DNA of 62,026 nucleotides, from positions 1 through 62,026 of the forward strand of contig JAEEQL010000002.1 in assembly GCA_016285265.1 (NCBI GenBank), read 5' to 3'. Shown one piece after another: positions 52,568 through 61,335 of the stretch. Within the stretch, counting starts at the first letter, position 1. Every line of letters begins with the position of its first letter. Origin of the DNA: Lachnospiraceae bacterium (GTDB taxonomy: Bacteria; Bacillota; Clostridia; Lachnospirales; Lachnospiraceae). The notes under the pieces were generated by a model that worked only from the letters and a program-made list of their open reading frames with translations, had not been told where the DNA came from and ran no database searches. The position numbers and the translations under genes are program-made.

Positions 52568-54694
52568 ATGTCTGAAATCGCAGCAAACGAAAACGTAAAT
52601 ATTGAGGAGATCTTCGGATCGAAAGTCTTTACCCTCGGTAAAATGAAGGAAAGACTTCCCGAAGGAGTATATAAAGAGGTCTCCGGCATAATGCAGAAGG
52701 GCGGGGAACTTTCCAAGAAATCCGCCGATATCGTTGCCGGAGCCATGAAGGACTGGGCGGTCGAGAACGGTGCCACCCATTATACCCACTGGTTCCATCC
52801 TCTGACCGGCATCACCGCCGAAAAGCACGATTCCTTCGTCACACATCCCGATAACATGGGCAGGATGATCATGGAATTCTCCGGAAAAGAGCTCATCAAG
52901 GGCGAGCCGGACGCTTCATCATTCCCTTCGGGCGGACTCAGGGCAACCTTCGAGGCAAGAGGATATACGGTATGGGACATCACCTCACCCGCATTCCTTA
53001 AGGAAGATGCGACCGGCGTCATCCTTTGCATTCCCACCGCATTCTGTTCATATACCGGTGAGGCTCTCGATAAAAAGACACCTCTCCTTCGTTCGATGGA
53101 AGCAGTTTCCGAACAGGCCCTGCGTATCGTGAGGCTTTTCGGTGACGAAAAAGCGACAAAGGTAACTCCCTCGGTAGGACCCGAGCAGGAATATTTCCTT
53201 GTCGACAGGGCAAAGTACTTAAAGCGTCCCGATATGGTATTTGCGGGAAGGACCCTTTTCGGAGCACCCGCACCCAAGGGACAGGAAATGGACGACCACT
53301 ATTTCGGTGCGATCAGGGAAAGAGTCGGAGCCTTCATGAAGGATCTGAATCTCGAGCTCTGGAAGCTCGGAGTAACCGCGAAGACCCAGCACAACGAGGT
53401 TGCACCCGCGCAGCATGAGCTTGCGCCCATCTATGAGACCGCCAATATCGCGGTGGACCATAACCAGATAATAATGGAGACCATGAAGAAGGTTGCGGAA
53501 CGCAGAGGCCTTCACTGTCTTCTTAATGAAAAGCCTTATAACTGTGTAAACGGAAGCGGCAAGCACAATAACTGGTCGCTCACAACCGACACGGGTGTCA
53601 ACCTTCTCGATCCCGGATACACTCCCGAGGCCAATGTACAGTTCCTTCTCGTCCTTGCCTGCATCCTTAAGGCTGTTGACGAGCATGCCGATCTGCTCAG
53701 ACAGAGCGCGGCAAATGTCGGAAACGAGCACAGACTCGGCGCGGATGAAGCACCTCCGGCAATCATCAGCGTATTCCTCGGAGAACAGCTGGAGGATGTC
53801 GTAAGACAGCTCATAGAGACGGGAACCGCAGATCATTCGATCCACGGCGGAAAACTCGTCACGGGTGTTTCGACTCTTACCGATATTGAGAAGGATGCGA
53901 CCGACAGAAACCGTACCTCACCCTTTGCATTTACCGGAAACAAGTTCGAGTTCCGTATGGTAGGAAGCTCGGATTCCATCGCCGATGCCAATACAGCCAT
54001 TAACACCATCGTTGCGGAGAGCTTCTGCGATGCCGCTGACGTTCTCGAAAAGGCAGATTATTTCGAACTTGCCTGCCACGATCTTATCAAGAAATATCTT
54101 GCTGAGCATGTAAGGATCATCTTCTCAGGTGACGGCTACTCCGAGGCTTGGCTTGAGGAGGCCGAAAAGAGAGGGCTTCCCAATATCCGTTCAATGGTGG
54201 ATGCGGCAAGTGCGCTTACCACCGACGAGTCCGTTGCCCTTTTCGAAAGATTCGGAATCTATACAAGAGTTGAGCTTGAATCCCGTGAAGAGATCGTTTA
54301 CGAGACCTACGCCAAGAGCATCAATATCGAAGCAAAGACCATGATCGGAATGGCAAGAAAGCTCTATATCCCCGCTGTTGTAAAGTACGAGCGTACACTT
54401 GCCGAGACAATAAATAACGTTAAGGCAGCAGGCTCCGACGCCGCAGCCGTATCCAGGATACTTTCGGAAGTTTCCGTTCTTCTTGCGGAAACGCTTGATG
54501 CCGTTGAGAATCTCGAGAAGATCTCCGGCGAAGCAAAGTCAATGAGCTACGGCAAGGAACAGGCAGTTTTCTACAGGGATAAGGTTGTTCCCGCAATGGC
54601 GCTTCTCAGAACTCCCGTCGATAAGCTCGAGACACTTGTCGATAAGAGAATGTGGCCTGTTCCCACTTATGAAGATCTGATGTTTGAGGTATAA
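52568..54694 (+). CDS. glnN: glutamine synthetase type III
   Basis: A 708-residue enzyme of the GSIII class, about 250 residues longer than GSI. The N-terminus has [16 protein letters not shown]. The catalytic part has [66 protein letters not shown] and [21 protein letters not shown]. It assimilates ammonium into glutamine. GSIII is typical of Bacteroidetes and rumen/gut Clostridia. AAAGGAG lies upstream. The DUF815 ATPase gene starts 5 bp after the stop. Confidence 0.96.
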   Translation: MSEIAANENVNIEEIFGSKVFTLGKMKERLPEGVYKEVSGIMQKGGELSKKSADIVAGAMKDWAVENGATHYTHWFHPLTGITAEKHDSFVTHPDNMGRMIMEFSGKELIKGEPDASSFPSGGLRATFEARGYTVWDITSPAFLKEDATGVILCIPTAFCSYTGEALDKKTPLLRSMEAVSEQALRIVRLFGDEKATKVTPSVGPEQEYFLVDRAKYLKRPDMVFAGRTLFGAPAPKGQEMDDHYFGAIRERVGAFMKDLNLELWKLGVTAKTQHNEVAPAQHELAPIYETANIAVDHNQIIMETMKKVAERRGLHCLLNEKPYNCVNGSGKHNNWSLTTDTGVNLLDPGYTPEANVQFLLVLACILKAVDEHADLLRQSAANVGNEHRLGADEAPPAIISVFLGEQLEDVVRQLIETGTADHSIHGGKLVTGVSTLTDIEKDATDRNRTSPFAFTGNKFEFRMVGSSDSIADANTAINTIVAESFCDAADVLEKADYFELACHDLIKKYLAEHVRIIFSGDGYSEAWLEEAEKRGLPNIRSMVDAASALTTDESVALFERFGIYTRVELESREEIVYETYAKSINIEAKTMIGMARKLYIPAVVKYERTLAETINNVKAAGSDAAAVSRILSEVSVLLAETLDAVENLEKISGEAKSMSYGKEQAVFYRDKVVPAMALLRTPVDKLETLVDKRMWPVPTYEDLMFEV

Positions 54695-54699
54695 ACACT

Positions 54700-56004
54700 A
54701 TGGATAGGATCACGTCCAGATTTCTTATATACGGAGGTCTTCCCGAAGACTCTGTCCTCATGCAGCTTGCGGAAGTCTGCAGGACACTTCGTGCGGGCGA
54801 ATACGATATGGGCGAGGTCACATCATGCGTTTATGCCCAGATCAAGAAGATCCTTGTTATTTCAACCGATTACAATTTTGACGGAAATCTCTGGCAGAAC
54901 TATCTCACATATCTTCTTGTGACCGCAGAGAATCCCTTTACGCTGACTGCGGAGAAGACGGGCGGAAGCGACGGAACCGTCAACCATTTCGCAAAGAGTG
55001 ATTTTACCGCGTTCATAGAGCTGTTCCATTATGACTTTTCATGGATAGAAGAGCTCCTTCAGACCGATGTCTTCAGCTGTATCACGAATTACAAGGCCAT
55101 AGAAAAGCCCGCTCTTATGTATAACGGAAGCGTAAGCGAGAAGGTAAGGGCACTTTCGGACAGGCTCTCTGCCGCAAAGGATGCGGAAGAGTTCTTCCGT
55201 ATAATGACGGGATTTTATAAGGATTACGGCGTGGGAATGTTCGGACTGAACAAGGCATTCAGGATCACGGATGCTCCTGACGGAAGTGTCATATTTAAGC
55301 CCGTTGCCAATATGGAGCATGTCGTATTGTCCGATCTTCACGGGTATGAGATCCAGAAAGCAAAGCTTATAGAAAATACCGAGGCATTTGTCGAGGGAAG
55401 GAAGGCGAATAACGTTCTTCTTTTCGGTGACAGCGGAACCGGTAAATCAACGAGCATCAAGGCCATAGTCAACGAGTATTATGACAGGGGCCTCAGGATG
55501 ATAGAGATCTACAAGTATCAGTTCAGGTTCTTAAGCCAGCTGATCTCGCAGATCAAGAACAGGAATTACAAGTTCATCATTTATATGGATGATCTTTCCT
55601 TTGAAGAGGATGAGTCGGAATATAAGTTCCTGAAGGCCGTCATCGAGGGCGGACTTGAGACAAGGCCCGACAATATCCTTATATATGCGACTTCAAACAG
55701 ACGCCACCTTATCCGTGAGATGTGGACGGACAGGGACGATATGGAGCAGAATGCGGATATCCACAGATCCGATACGATGGAAGAGAAGCTTTCGCTTGCT
55801 AACCGTTTCGGCGTGACCATAGGCTATTACAAACCCGACAGGCAGCTTTTCCACGACATTGTAAAGGCTCTTGCAGACAGGAACGGTATAGTTATGGATG
55901 AAAAGGAGCTTTTCCTTCTGAGCGACAGATGGGAGATGAGTCACGGCGGTCTTTCGGGCAGATGTGCCGGTCAGTTTATCAATCATCTGCTTTCGGAAAA
56001 ATAG
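54700..56004 (+). CDS. DUF815-family AAA+ ATPase
   Basis: A 434-residue protein. The C-terminal part (about 200-434) is a P-loop ATPase of the DUF815 family: Walker A LLFGDSGTGKSTS, Walker B KFIIYMDDLSFEEDESEY and sensor region IYATSNRRHLIREMW. The N-terminal 200 residues are helical and not recognised. Function is unknown. The 5-bp link to the glutamine synthetase gene suggests co-expression, so a chaperone-like or regulatory role is conceivable but speculative. The tRNA-Gln promoter begins just after its stop. Confidence 0.87.
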   Translation: MDRITSRFLIYGGLPEDSVLMQLAEVCRTLRAGEYDMGEVTSCVYAQIKKILVISTDYNFDGNLWQNYLTYLLVTAENPFTLTAEKTGGSDGTVNHFAKSDFTAFIELFHYDFSWIEELLQTDVFSCITNYKAIEKPALMYNGSVSEKVRALSDRLSAAKDAEEFFRIMTGFYKDYGVGMFGLNKAFRITDAPDGSVIFKPVANMEHVVLSDLHGYEIQKAKLIENTEAFVEGRKANNVLLFGDSGTGKSTSIKAIVNEYYDRGLRMIEIYKYQFRFLSQLISQIKNRNYKFIIYMDDLSFEEDESEYKFLKAVIEGGLETRPDNILIYATSNRRHLIREMWTDRDDMEQNADIHRSDTMEEKLSLANRFGVTIGYYKPDRQLFHDIVKALADRNGIVMDEKELFLLSDRWEMSHGGLSGRCAGQFINHLLSEK

Positions 56005-56007
56005 GAC

Positions 56008-56036
56008 TTGCATTTTGCGGACACTTTCATTATAAT
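56008..56036 (+). promoter_or_regulatory. promoter for tRNA-Gln
   Basis: -35 TTGCAT, a 17-bp spacer and a consensus -10 TATAAT, 21 bp before the tRNA. Confidence 0.8.
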
Positions 56037-56056
56037 GTGTTTTCGTAACGCATATA

Positions 56057-56127
56057 GGGCTATAGCCAAATGGTAAGGCAGCGGATTCTGATTCCGTCAT
56101 TTTCAAGGTTCGAGTCCTTGTAGCCCT
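56057..56127 (+). tRNA. tRNA-Gln (anticodon CTG)
   Basis: A cloverleaf of 71 bases: acceptor GGGCTAT/GTAGCCC with discriminator T, a short D arm (AGCCAAATGGTAAGGCA), anticodon stem GCGGA/TCCGT with loop TTCTGAT, and T loop GTTCGAGTC. Bases 34-36 are CTG, reading CAG. CCA is not encoded. Confidence 0.96.
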
Positions 56128-56133
56128 GCTCGA

Positions 56134-56164
56134 GGCCGAGGACACAGTCCTCGGTCTTATTTTA
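56134..56164 (+). terminator. Rho-independent terminator after tRNA-Gln
   Basis: The stem CCGAGGAC/GTCCTCGG with a 3-base loop is followed by TCTTATTTTATT. Confidence 0.85.
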
Positions 56165-56183
56165 TTCATTTTTAGGAGAATAA

Positions 56184-57446
56184 ATGGACGGCAATAATCA
56201 GCAGTTTTCTCAGCAGATAAATCCCCGGGCACAGTTCACTCAGCAGCCTCAGGGACAGTTCACGCAGCAGCCCCAGGGACAGTTCACGCAGCAGCCTCAG
56301 ACACAGTTCACTCAGCAGCCCCAGGGTCAGTTCGCGCAGCAGCCCCAGGGTCAGCCTCAGTATTATCAGCAGCCCGGAAAGGCATTCGATCCCTTTGCGA
56401 TGCCTAATTATGCGCAGGGGTATCCTTATGTTCAGCAGCCCGCTCCTTTTGACAAGAAGGGTGCGAAAAGGCATTTCAGCCGCGTCGGACTCAGTTATTT
56501 CATTTTCGGCGTAGCCGCGGTTCTGGTACAGGTCATCGTGTCCGTTGCGGTTGATATTATAAATCCCGACCTGTGGGACAATTATATGTTCAACATACTG
56601 GCCGGCATCCTTCCCATGTACCTTGTCGGCGCTCCGATATGCTTTATGCTCATGAAAGGGCTCCCCTCCGAAAAACCCGAAACCGGCAAGTGGGGATTCG
56701 GAAAGTTTATTGCGGCGCTTTTGATCGCGCTGGGCGTGATGTATATAGGAAACTATATCGGAACTGCCATAGGCCTTGTGATCGAAAGCTTTTCTCCCGA
56801 AGCAACCGCATCTACCAATGCGGTGCAGGAGATGGTCTTAACGGGAGATATGCTGGTAAACATCGTTTTCATGGTCTTCATCGGACCTGTTGTTGAGGAA
56901 CTGCTTTTCAGAAAACTGCTCTGTGACAGGCTCAGGATCTATGGCGAAGGAATTACCGTAGCGGTTGCGGGATTTATGTTCGGTCTCTTCCACGGAAACC
57001 TTACCCAGTTTGTATATGCCTTCCTTCTCGGATGCATTCTTACATACGTATACCTGAAGTCCGGAAGGGTCACGATCACGATAGCATATCACATCATAAT
57101 CAATTTCATCGGAAGCGTTGTTCCTATTTTGGCGCTGAGATCCGCTGATATTGACGGCTTACAGGAGATAATGGCCACCGGAGACAACGATCTTCTGGTA
57201 GAGTTCATCACCGACAATGTTGAGGCCTTTGCGGTCTATATCCTGTATGCGGTGAGCATTATCGCCGTTATGATCGTAGGTCTTATCCTCCTTGTCGTTT
57301 TCCTTGCGAGCGGCAAGGTTAAGTTCAGACCCGGACGTTACACGATCCCCTCTGGAAAGAAGTTTGGGGTTGTCATCATCAATACCGGAATGATCCTGTT
57401 CATCCTCATGGAAATAGGAGAGATCCTTATAAATATGTTTGCGTAG
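56184..57446 (+). CDS. CPBP (CAAX/Abi) intramembrane protease with Gln-rich N-terminal repeats
   Basis: A 420-residue membrane protein. Residues 17-56 are five octapeptide repeats of the type QFTQQPQG. At least seven hydrophobic segments follow from about residue 100. The CPBP motifs are EELLFRK, FGLFHGN and YHIIINF, supplying the catalytic Glu, Arg and His residues. Such proteases cleave in the membrane and have been tied to bacteriocin maturation and immunity; the target here is unknown. AGGAG lies 7 bases before the ATG. A terminator just upstream means it must have its own promoter or depend on readthrough. Confidence 0.87.
   Translation: MDGNNQQFSQQINPRAQFTQQPQGQFTQQPQGQFTQQPQTQFTQQPQGQFAQQPQGQPQYYQQPGKAFDPFAMPNYAQGYPYVQQPAPFDKKGAKRHFSRVGLSYFIFGVAAVLVQVIVSVAVDIINPDLWDNYMFNILAGILPMYLVGAPICFMLMKGLPSEKPETGKWGFGKFIAALLIALGVMYIGNYIGTAIGLVIESFSPEATASTNAVQEMVLTGDMLVNIVFMVFIGPVVEELLFRKLLCDRLRIYGEGITVAVAGFMFGLFHGNLTQFVYAFLLGCILTYVYLKSGRVTITIAYHIIINFIGSVVPILALRSADIDGLQEIMATGDNDLLVEFITDNVEAFAVYILYAVSIIAVMIVGLILLVVFLASGKVKFRPGRYTIPSGKKFGVVIINTGMILFILMEIGEILINMFA
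56232..56351 (+). repeat. 24-bp tandem coding repeat, five copies
   Basis: Five in-frame copies of a 24-bp unit of the form CAGTTCACNCAGCAGCCNCA encode QFTQQPQG-like octapeptides in the CPBP protease N-terminus. Copies differ mainly at third codon positions. Confidence 0.9.
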
Positions 57447-57455
57447 GATAAGAAA

Positions 57456-58157
57456 ATGTACGAATATGACATCCGTATCGGATACAGCCGTGTGGATGAG
57501 GAGCGCAGGCTCAGCATCCCGTCACTTATAGATATTATGCAGGATGCTTCGACTTTCCAATCGGAGGACCTGGGACTCGGAATCTCCTACTGCAGGGAAA
57601 AGAACGTATTCTGGGTTCTCAACAGCTGGCAGGTTGAGATAGACCGTCTTCCCGAGCTTTGCGAAAAGGTTACTGTATTTACTTTCCCCGTGGATTTCAA
57701 CCGCTTTCTCGGAACGAGATGCTTCGGTATCCGCTCCGGAAATGACACCATTGTCAGGGCTTACAGCGTCTGGGCGCTTCTCGATACCGATACATATAAG
57801 CCCTCTCCCATGACGGAGGATATGATCGAGCGGTATAAGACCGAAGAAGCACTTCCCATGGGCAAGATCTCCCGTAAGATCCGTGTTCCCGAGGGCGGTG
57901 TCCAGGAAAGCCCCATGAAGATAGAAGCGATCCACCTTGATGCCAACCATCATGTGAACAACGGCAAGTTCGTTCAGATAGCCGCATCGTATGTTCCGGG
58001 AGGCAGATCGTTTACGGGCTTCAGGGCACAGTACCTGTCACAGGCATTCCTCGGCGACAGCATCTATCCGAGAGTGTTCGATCTCGGTGAGGAAGGCTAC
58101 ATTGTTTCTCTTGAAAACGGAGACGGCGCACCCTATGCCGTAATGGAATTCAAATGA
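57456..58157 (+). CDS. acyl-ACP thioesterase
   Basis: A 233-residue double hot-dog protein of the FatA/FatB family. The N-terminal half has YDIRIGYSRVDEERRLSIPSLIDIMQDAS and WVLNSWQVEIDRLP. The second half has the catalytic-type segment LDANHHVNNGKFVQIA. It releases free fatty acids from acyl carrier protein. It starts 9 bp after the CPBP gene and its stop overlaps the cvfB start by four bases. Confidence 0.9.
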   Translation: MYEYDIRIGYSRVDEERRLSIPSLIDIMQDASTFQSEDLGLGISYCREKNVFWVLNSWQVEIDRLPELCEKVTVFTFPVDFNRFLGTRCFGIRSGNDTIVRAYSVWALLDTDTYKPSPMTEDMIERYKTEEALPMGKISRKIRVPEGGVQESPMKIEAIHLDANHHVNNGKFVQIAASYVPGGRSFTGFRAQYLSQAFLGDSIYPRVFDLGEEGYIVSLENGDGAPYAVMEFK

Positions 58158-59005
58158 TAAAAACCGGTTACAGACAGAAATTAAAAGTAGTTAAGAAGGT
58201 TGAGTTCGGAGTCTATCTTTCCGGGGAAGGTGCCGGAGAGAAGGCGGAGGAGAGAGTCCTCCTTCCCGCATCGAGAGTGCCCGAGGGTACTGCCGTTGGA
58301 GACGAGCTTGATGTATTCGTATACCGTGATTCCGAGGACAGGCAGATAGCGACCCTTGAAACACCCCGTGTGACCATAGGTACGCTCGCAAGGCTCAAGG
58401 TCGTCCAGGTCACTAAGATAGGAGCATTCCTTGACTGGGGACTTGAGAAGGACCTTTTCCTTCCCTATGCCCAGCAGACCTATAAGGTTTCCGAAGGCGA
58501 CGAGATACTTGTCACGATGTATGCCGACAAATCCGACAGACTCTGTGCGAAGATGGATGTTTACAAGAGTCTCGAGGACAGATCCGGATACAAGAAAGAT
58601 GACACGGTTGTCGGAACTGTTTACCTCATAAGCAATAACTTCGGCGCATTCGTTGCCGTTGACGATAAATACTCCGCGCTTATCCCCAAAAAGGAGATGT
58701 TCGGTGCTGCGGAGAAGATCGAAGCCGGCAGTAAGATCACCGCAAGGGTGGCCAGGGTGCTTGAAGACGGAAGGCTCGAGCTTGCCGTCCGCGACAAGGG
58801 ATATGTCCAGAGAAACGAAGATGCGGACAAGATCTTCGAAATGATAAAGGCAGCCGGCGGAACGATCTGTTTCTATGACAAGAGCGATCCGGAGCTTATC
58901 CGTGAAAAGACCGGAATGAGCAAGAATGAGTTCAAGCGCGCCGTCGGAAAGCTTCTCAAAGAAGACAAGATCACGATAGGCGAAGGAAGCATAAGCCTGA
59001 GATAA
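58154..59005 (+). CDS. cvfB: CvfB-like S1-domain RNA-binding protein
   Basis: A 283-residue protein matching CvfB/YitL. Three S1-type beta-barrel regions (about 5-68, 72-135 and 148-212, e.g. LARLKVVQVTKIGAFLDWGLEKDLFLP and VGTVYLISNNFGAFVAVDDKYSALIP) are followed by a winged-helix domain (about 225-283, MSKNEFKRAVGKLLKEDKITIGEGSISLR). In Staphylococcus CvfB affects virulence gene expression through RNA. It is coupled to the thioesterase gene by an ATGA overlap. Confidence 0.9.
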   Translation: MIKTGYRQKLKVVKKVEFGVYLSGEGAGEKAEERVLLPASRVPEGTAVGDELDVFVYRDSEDRQIATLETPRVTIGTLARLKVVQVTKIGAFLDWGLEKDLFLPYAQQTYKVSEGDEILVTMYADKSDRLCAKMDVYKSLEDRSGYKKDDTVVGTVYLISNNFGAFVAVDDKYSALIPKKEMFGAAEKIEAGSKITARVARVLEDGRLELAVRDKGYVQRNEDADKIFEMIKAAGGTICFYDKSDPELIREKTGMSKNEFKRAVGKLLKEDKITIGEGSISLR

Positions 59006-59021
59006 GAACCGTCTCCCTGTT
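59005..59021 (+). repeat. dispersed gene-end repeat, copy 3
   Basis: AGAACCGTCTCCCTGTT lies at the cvfB stop codon. Its reverse complement matches copies 1 and 2 apart from a few substitutions. Confidence 0.5.
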
Positions 59022-59031
59022 TTCTGATTGC

Positions 59032-59060
59032 TTGCCATTTGTTTACATAAGTAGTATAAT
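59032..59060 (+). promoter_or_regulatory. promoter for the YjfB-like gene
   Basis: -35 TTGCCA, a 17-bp spacer and a consensus -10 TATAAT, 45 bp before the start codon. It is a sigma-A-type, not a flagellar sigma-D-type, sequence. Confidence 0.8.
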
Positions 59061-59105
59061 ATCTGTACTTAAAGGGAATGAGTTATTTCTCCCGGGGGGA
59101 AACAT

Positions 59106-59303
59106 ATGGATATGGGTCTTGTTAATATGGCCGTAAATTTCAAACAGGCGACCACGATGTCTGACATCAGCACCGCGATCCTTGCCAAGGCTCTTGATAC
59201 AGGAAGAGATATGGGGCAGGGAATGGTCGAGCTTATAGACTCTGCCGCTATGGAGAGAAGCGTTAATCCCATGGTGGGCGGTAATATCGATATTTCGGTA
59301 TGA
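59106..59303 (+). CDS. YjfB-family putative motility protein
   Basis: A 65-residue protein resembling the YjfB family, annotated as putative motility proteins. It begins MDMGLVNMAVNFKQATTMSDISTAILAKALDTGRDMGQGMVELID and ends NPMVGGNIDISV. A GGGGGGA ribosome site precedes the ATG. It has its own consensus promoter and terminator, so it is a compact, probably well-expressed unit. The biochemical role is unknown and no flagellar gene is nearby. Confidence 0.75.
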   Translation: MDMGLVNMAVNFKQATTMSDISTAILAKALDTGRDMGQGMVELIDSAAMERSVNPMVGGNIDISV

Positions 59304-59332
59304 CCATGTAATTATCAAACTGAGCACTCCGG

Positions 59333-59366
59333 ATTTTTCGGGGTGCTTATTTTTTGCTAATTTTGA
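59333..59366 (+). terminator. Rho-independent terminator after the YjfB-like gene
   Basis: The stem AGCACTCCG/CGGGGTGCT (one T-G pair) with a 7-base loop is followed by TATTTTTT. Confidence 0.88.
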
Positions 59367-59474
59367 CCATATAATTATTGTTTTTTTGTACATTTTTGTG
59401 TATATTATCTATTGGAGGTTTATGTGCCTCTGTTTGGGTTCGTTACAGTTTCATAGTTTTTGACGGGGTAATTT

Positions 59475-60575
59475 ATGATATCTAATCAAATACTTCAGGC
59501 AACATTAGACGGGTTAAAGCAGATCGCAAGAGTCGATCTTGCCATTACGGATCCCGAAGGCAGATGCGTTGTATCCACAGGAGATATAGCGGGTCTTTCC
59601 AAGGATGCCGTTGAGTTTGCTTCATCGGGGGCTGATTCCCAGGAGATAAAGGGAAATCAGTATTTCAAGATCTACGATGACCAGACCCTTGAATATGTTC
59701 TGGCGGTGGCAGGTGCCGGAGAGGATGTTTATACCCTCGGCAAGATGGCCGCATTCCAGGTACAGAGTCTTTCGGTTGCCTACAGGGAAAGATTCGACAA
59801 GGATAATTTCTTCAAGAATCTCCTTCTCGATAACCTTCTTCTCGTAGACATCTACAGCAGATCGAAGAAGCTCCATATCGCGAACGATGTTCCCAGGGTT
59901 GTCATCCTCACCGAGGCATCCAACACCAAGGATATCAATATACTCGAGACCGTCAGGACCTTCTGCTTATCGAGACCCAGGGATTTCGTCACCGCAGTCG
60001 ATGAGACCGATGTCGTCGTTGTGATGGAATTCGAACAGCCCATGACCAGACCCGACATGCAGGAAGCAGAGATCGAAGAGACCACCGCAGGCCTCAGAAA
60101 CGCTCTTGCCGAAGCGGGCGCGGTTGGCATCAAGATAGCTTACGGAAGCGTTGCCTCCGAGATAAAGGAAGTAAGCCGTTCCTACAAGGAAGCCAGAATG
60201 GCGGCCGATGTAGGCAGGATCTTCTTTGAGGAAAGAGAGGTCATCTCTTACAGCGGACTCGGGATCGGAAGACTTATTTATCAGCTTCCCATTCCTCTCT
60301 GCCGTCTTTTCATCAAGGAGATCTTCGACGGCAAGGATATCGATGAATTCGATGATGAGATCCTTCCCACCATCGACAAGTTCTTCGAGAATTCACTTAA
60401 CGTTTCCGAGACTTCCAGACAGCTCTTCATACACAGGAACACTCTTGTCTACAGACTCGACAAGATCCAGAAGACCACAGGTCTTGACCTGAGGGTATTT
60501 GATGATGCGATCACCTTCAAGATCGCGCTCATGGTCGTCAAATACATGAAGTATATGAAGAAGAACGAATATTGA
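59475..60575 (+). CDS. PucR/CdaR-family transcriptional regulator
   Basis: A 366-residue protein. The N-terminal sensor (about 1-130) begins ILQATLDGLKQIARVDLAITDPEGRCVVSTGD and resembles the sugar-diacid recognition domain of CdaR. A GGDEF-like middle region (about 140-260) follows. The C-terminal PucR-type helix-turn-helix (about 295-362) has FFENSLNVSETSRQLFIHRNTLVYRLDKIQKTTGLDLR. The ligand is unknown. It lies 13 bp upstream of ftsE and may be co-transcribed, although a link with cell division is not established. Confidence 0.85.
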   Translation: MISNQILQATLDGLKQIARVDLAITDPEGRCVVSTGDIAGLSKDAVEFASSGADSQEIKGNQYFKIYDDQTLEYVLAVAGAGEDVYTLGKMAAFQVQSLSVAYRERFDKDNFFKNLLLDNLLLVDIYSRSKKLHIANDVPRVVILTEASNTKDINILETVRTFCLSRPRDFVTAVDETDVVVVMEFEQPMTRPDMQEAEIEETTAGLRNALAEAGAVGIKIAYGSVASEIKEVSRSYKEARMAADVGRIFFEEREVISYSGLGIGRLIYQLPIPLCRLFIKEIFDGKDIDEFDDEILPTIDKFFENSLNVSETSRQLFIHRNTLVYRLDKIQKTTGLDLRVFDDAITFKIALMVVKYMKYMKKNEY

Positions 60576-60588
60576 CAGGTAGATTTAA

Positions 60589-61335
60589 ATGACCAGAAGA
60601 GAAAAGATAAAAGCCGAACGTGACAAGTTCATAGAAGAGAACGGAATAATCTTCCTTGACGATGTCAGCATGAATTATCCCGAGAAAGGAAACCCTGCGG
60701 TCAAGAACGTTACACTCAGGATAGACAAGGGTGAGTTCGTATTCATCGTGGGAGACAGCGGATCGGGTAAATCGACACTCCTCAAGCTTCTCTTAAGAGA
60801 GATAGTTCCGACAGGCGGCGACGTTCATGTCATGGGACAGAACACCAGGAGGCTCCGCCATTCACAGATACCGAAGTTCCGCAGAAATCTCGGAGTTGTA
60901 TTCCAGGACTTCAGACTTCTCAAGGACAGAAACGTATACGAGAACGTTGCTTTTGCGCAGCGTATCATCGAGGTTCCTTCAAGGGAGATGAGAAGGAACG
61001 TTCCCAGCATCCTTTCAATGGTAGGACTTGCGGGAAAGTATAAGGCAAACGTTAAGAAGCTTTCCGGAGGAGAACAGCAGAGAGTTGCGCTTGCGAGAGC
61101 ACTTGTAAACAAGCCCTCAATACTCCTTGCCGACGAGCCCACCGGAAACCTCGATCCCAACAATGCATGGGACATCATGGATCTTCTTGCGGAGATCAAT
61201 GAGCAGGGAACGACCGTCATAGTCGTTACCCACTCCCCCACGATAGTCAACTCGATGAAGAAGAGAGTTGTTGCAATGAAGCTCGGAGAGATCATAAGCG
61301 ATGAGCAGGAAGGGGAGTATATAAATGAAGATTAG
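60589..61335 (+). CDS. ftsE: cell-division ATP-binding protein FtsE
   Basis: A 248-residue ABC ATPase. Walker A is GDSGSGKSTLLK, the Q-loop is VFQDFRLLKDRNVYENVAFA, the signature is KLSGGEQQRVALARAL, Walker B is ILLADEPTGNLDP and the switch is VTHSPTIVN. With FtsX it activates peptidoglycan hydrolases at the division site. The N-terminus has about 20 extra residues. Its last 11 bases overlap ftsX. Confidence 0.95.
   Translation: MTRREKIKAERDKFIEENGIIFLDDVSMNYPEKGNPAVKNVTLRIDKGEFVFIVGDSGSGKSTLLKLLLREIVPTGGDVHVMGQNTRRLRHSQIPKFRRNLGVVFQDFRLLKDRNVYENVAFAQRIIEVPSREMRRNVPSILSMVGLAGKYKANVKKLSGGEQQRVALARALVNKPSILLADEPTGNLDPNNAWDIMDLLAEINEQGTTVIVVTHSPTIVNSMKKRVVAMKLGEIISDEQEGEYINED

Noticed and set aside
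56232-56351. Regular 24-bp repeats as a possible CRISPR array
   Set aside because: The units are directly adjacent with no spacers and encode an in-frame octapeptide repeat.
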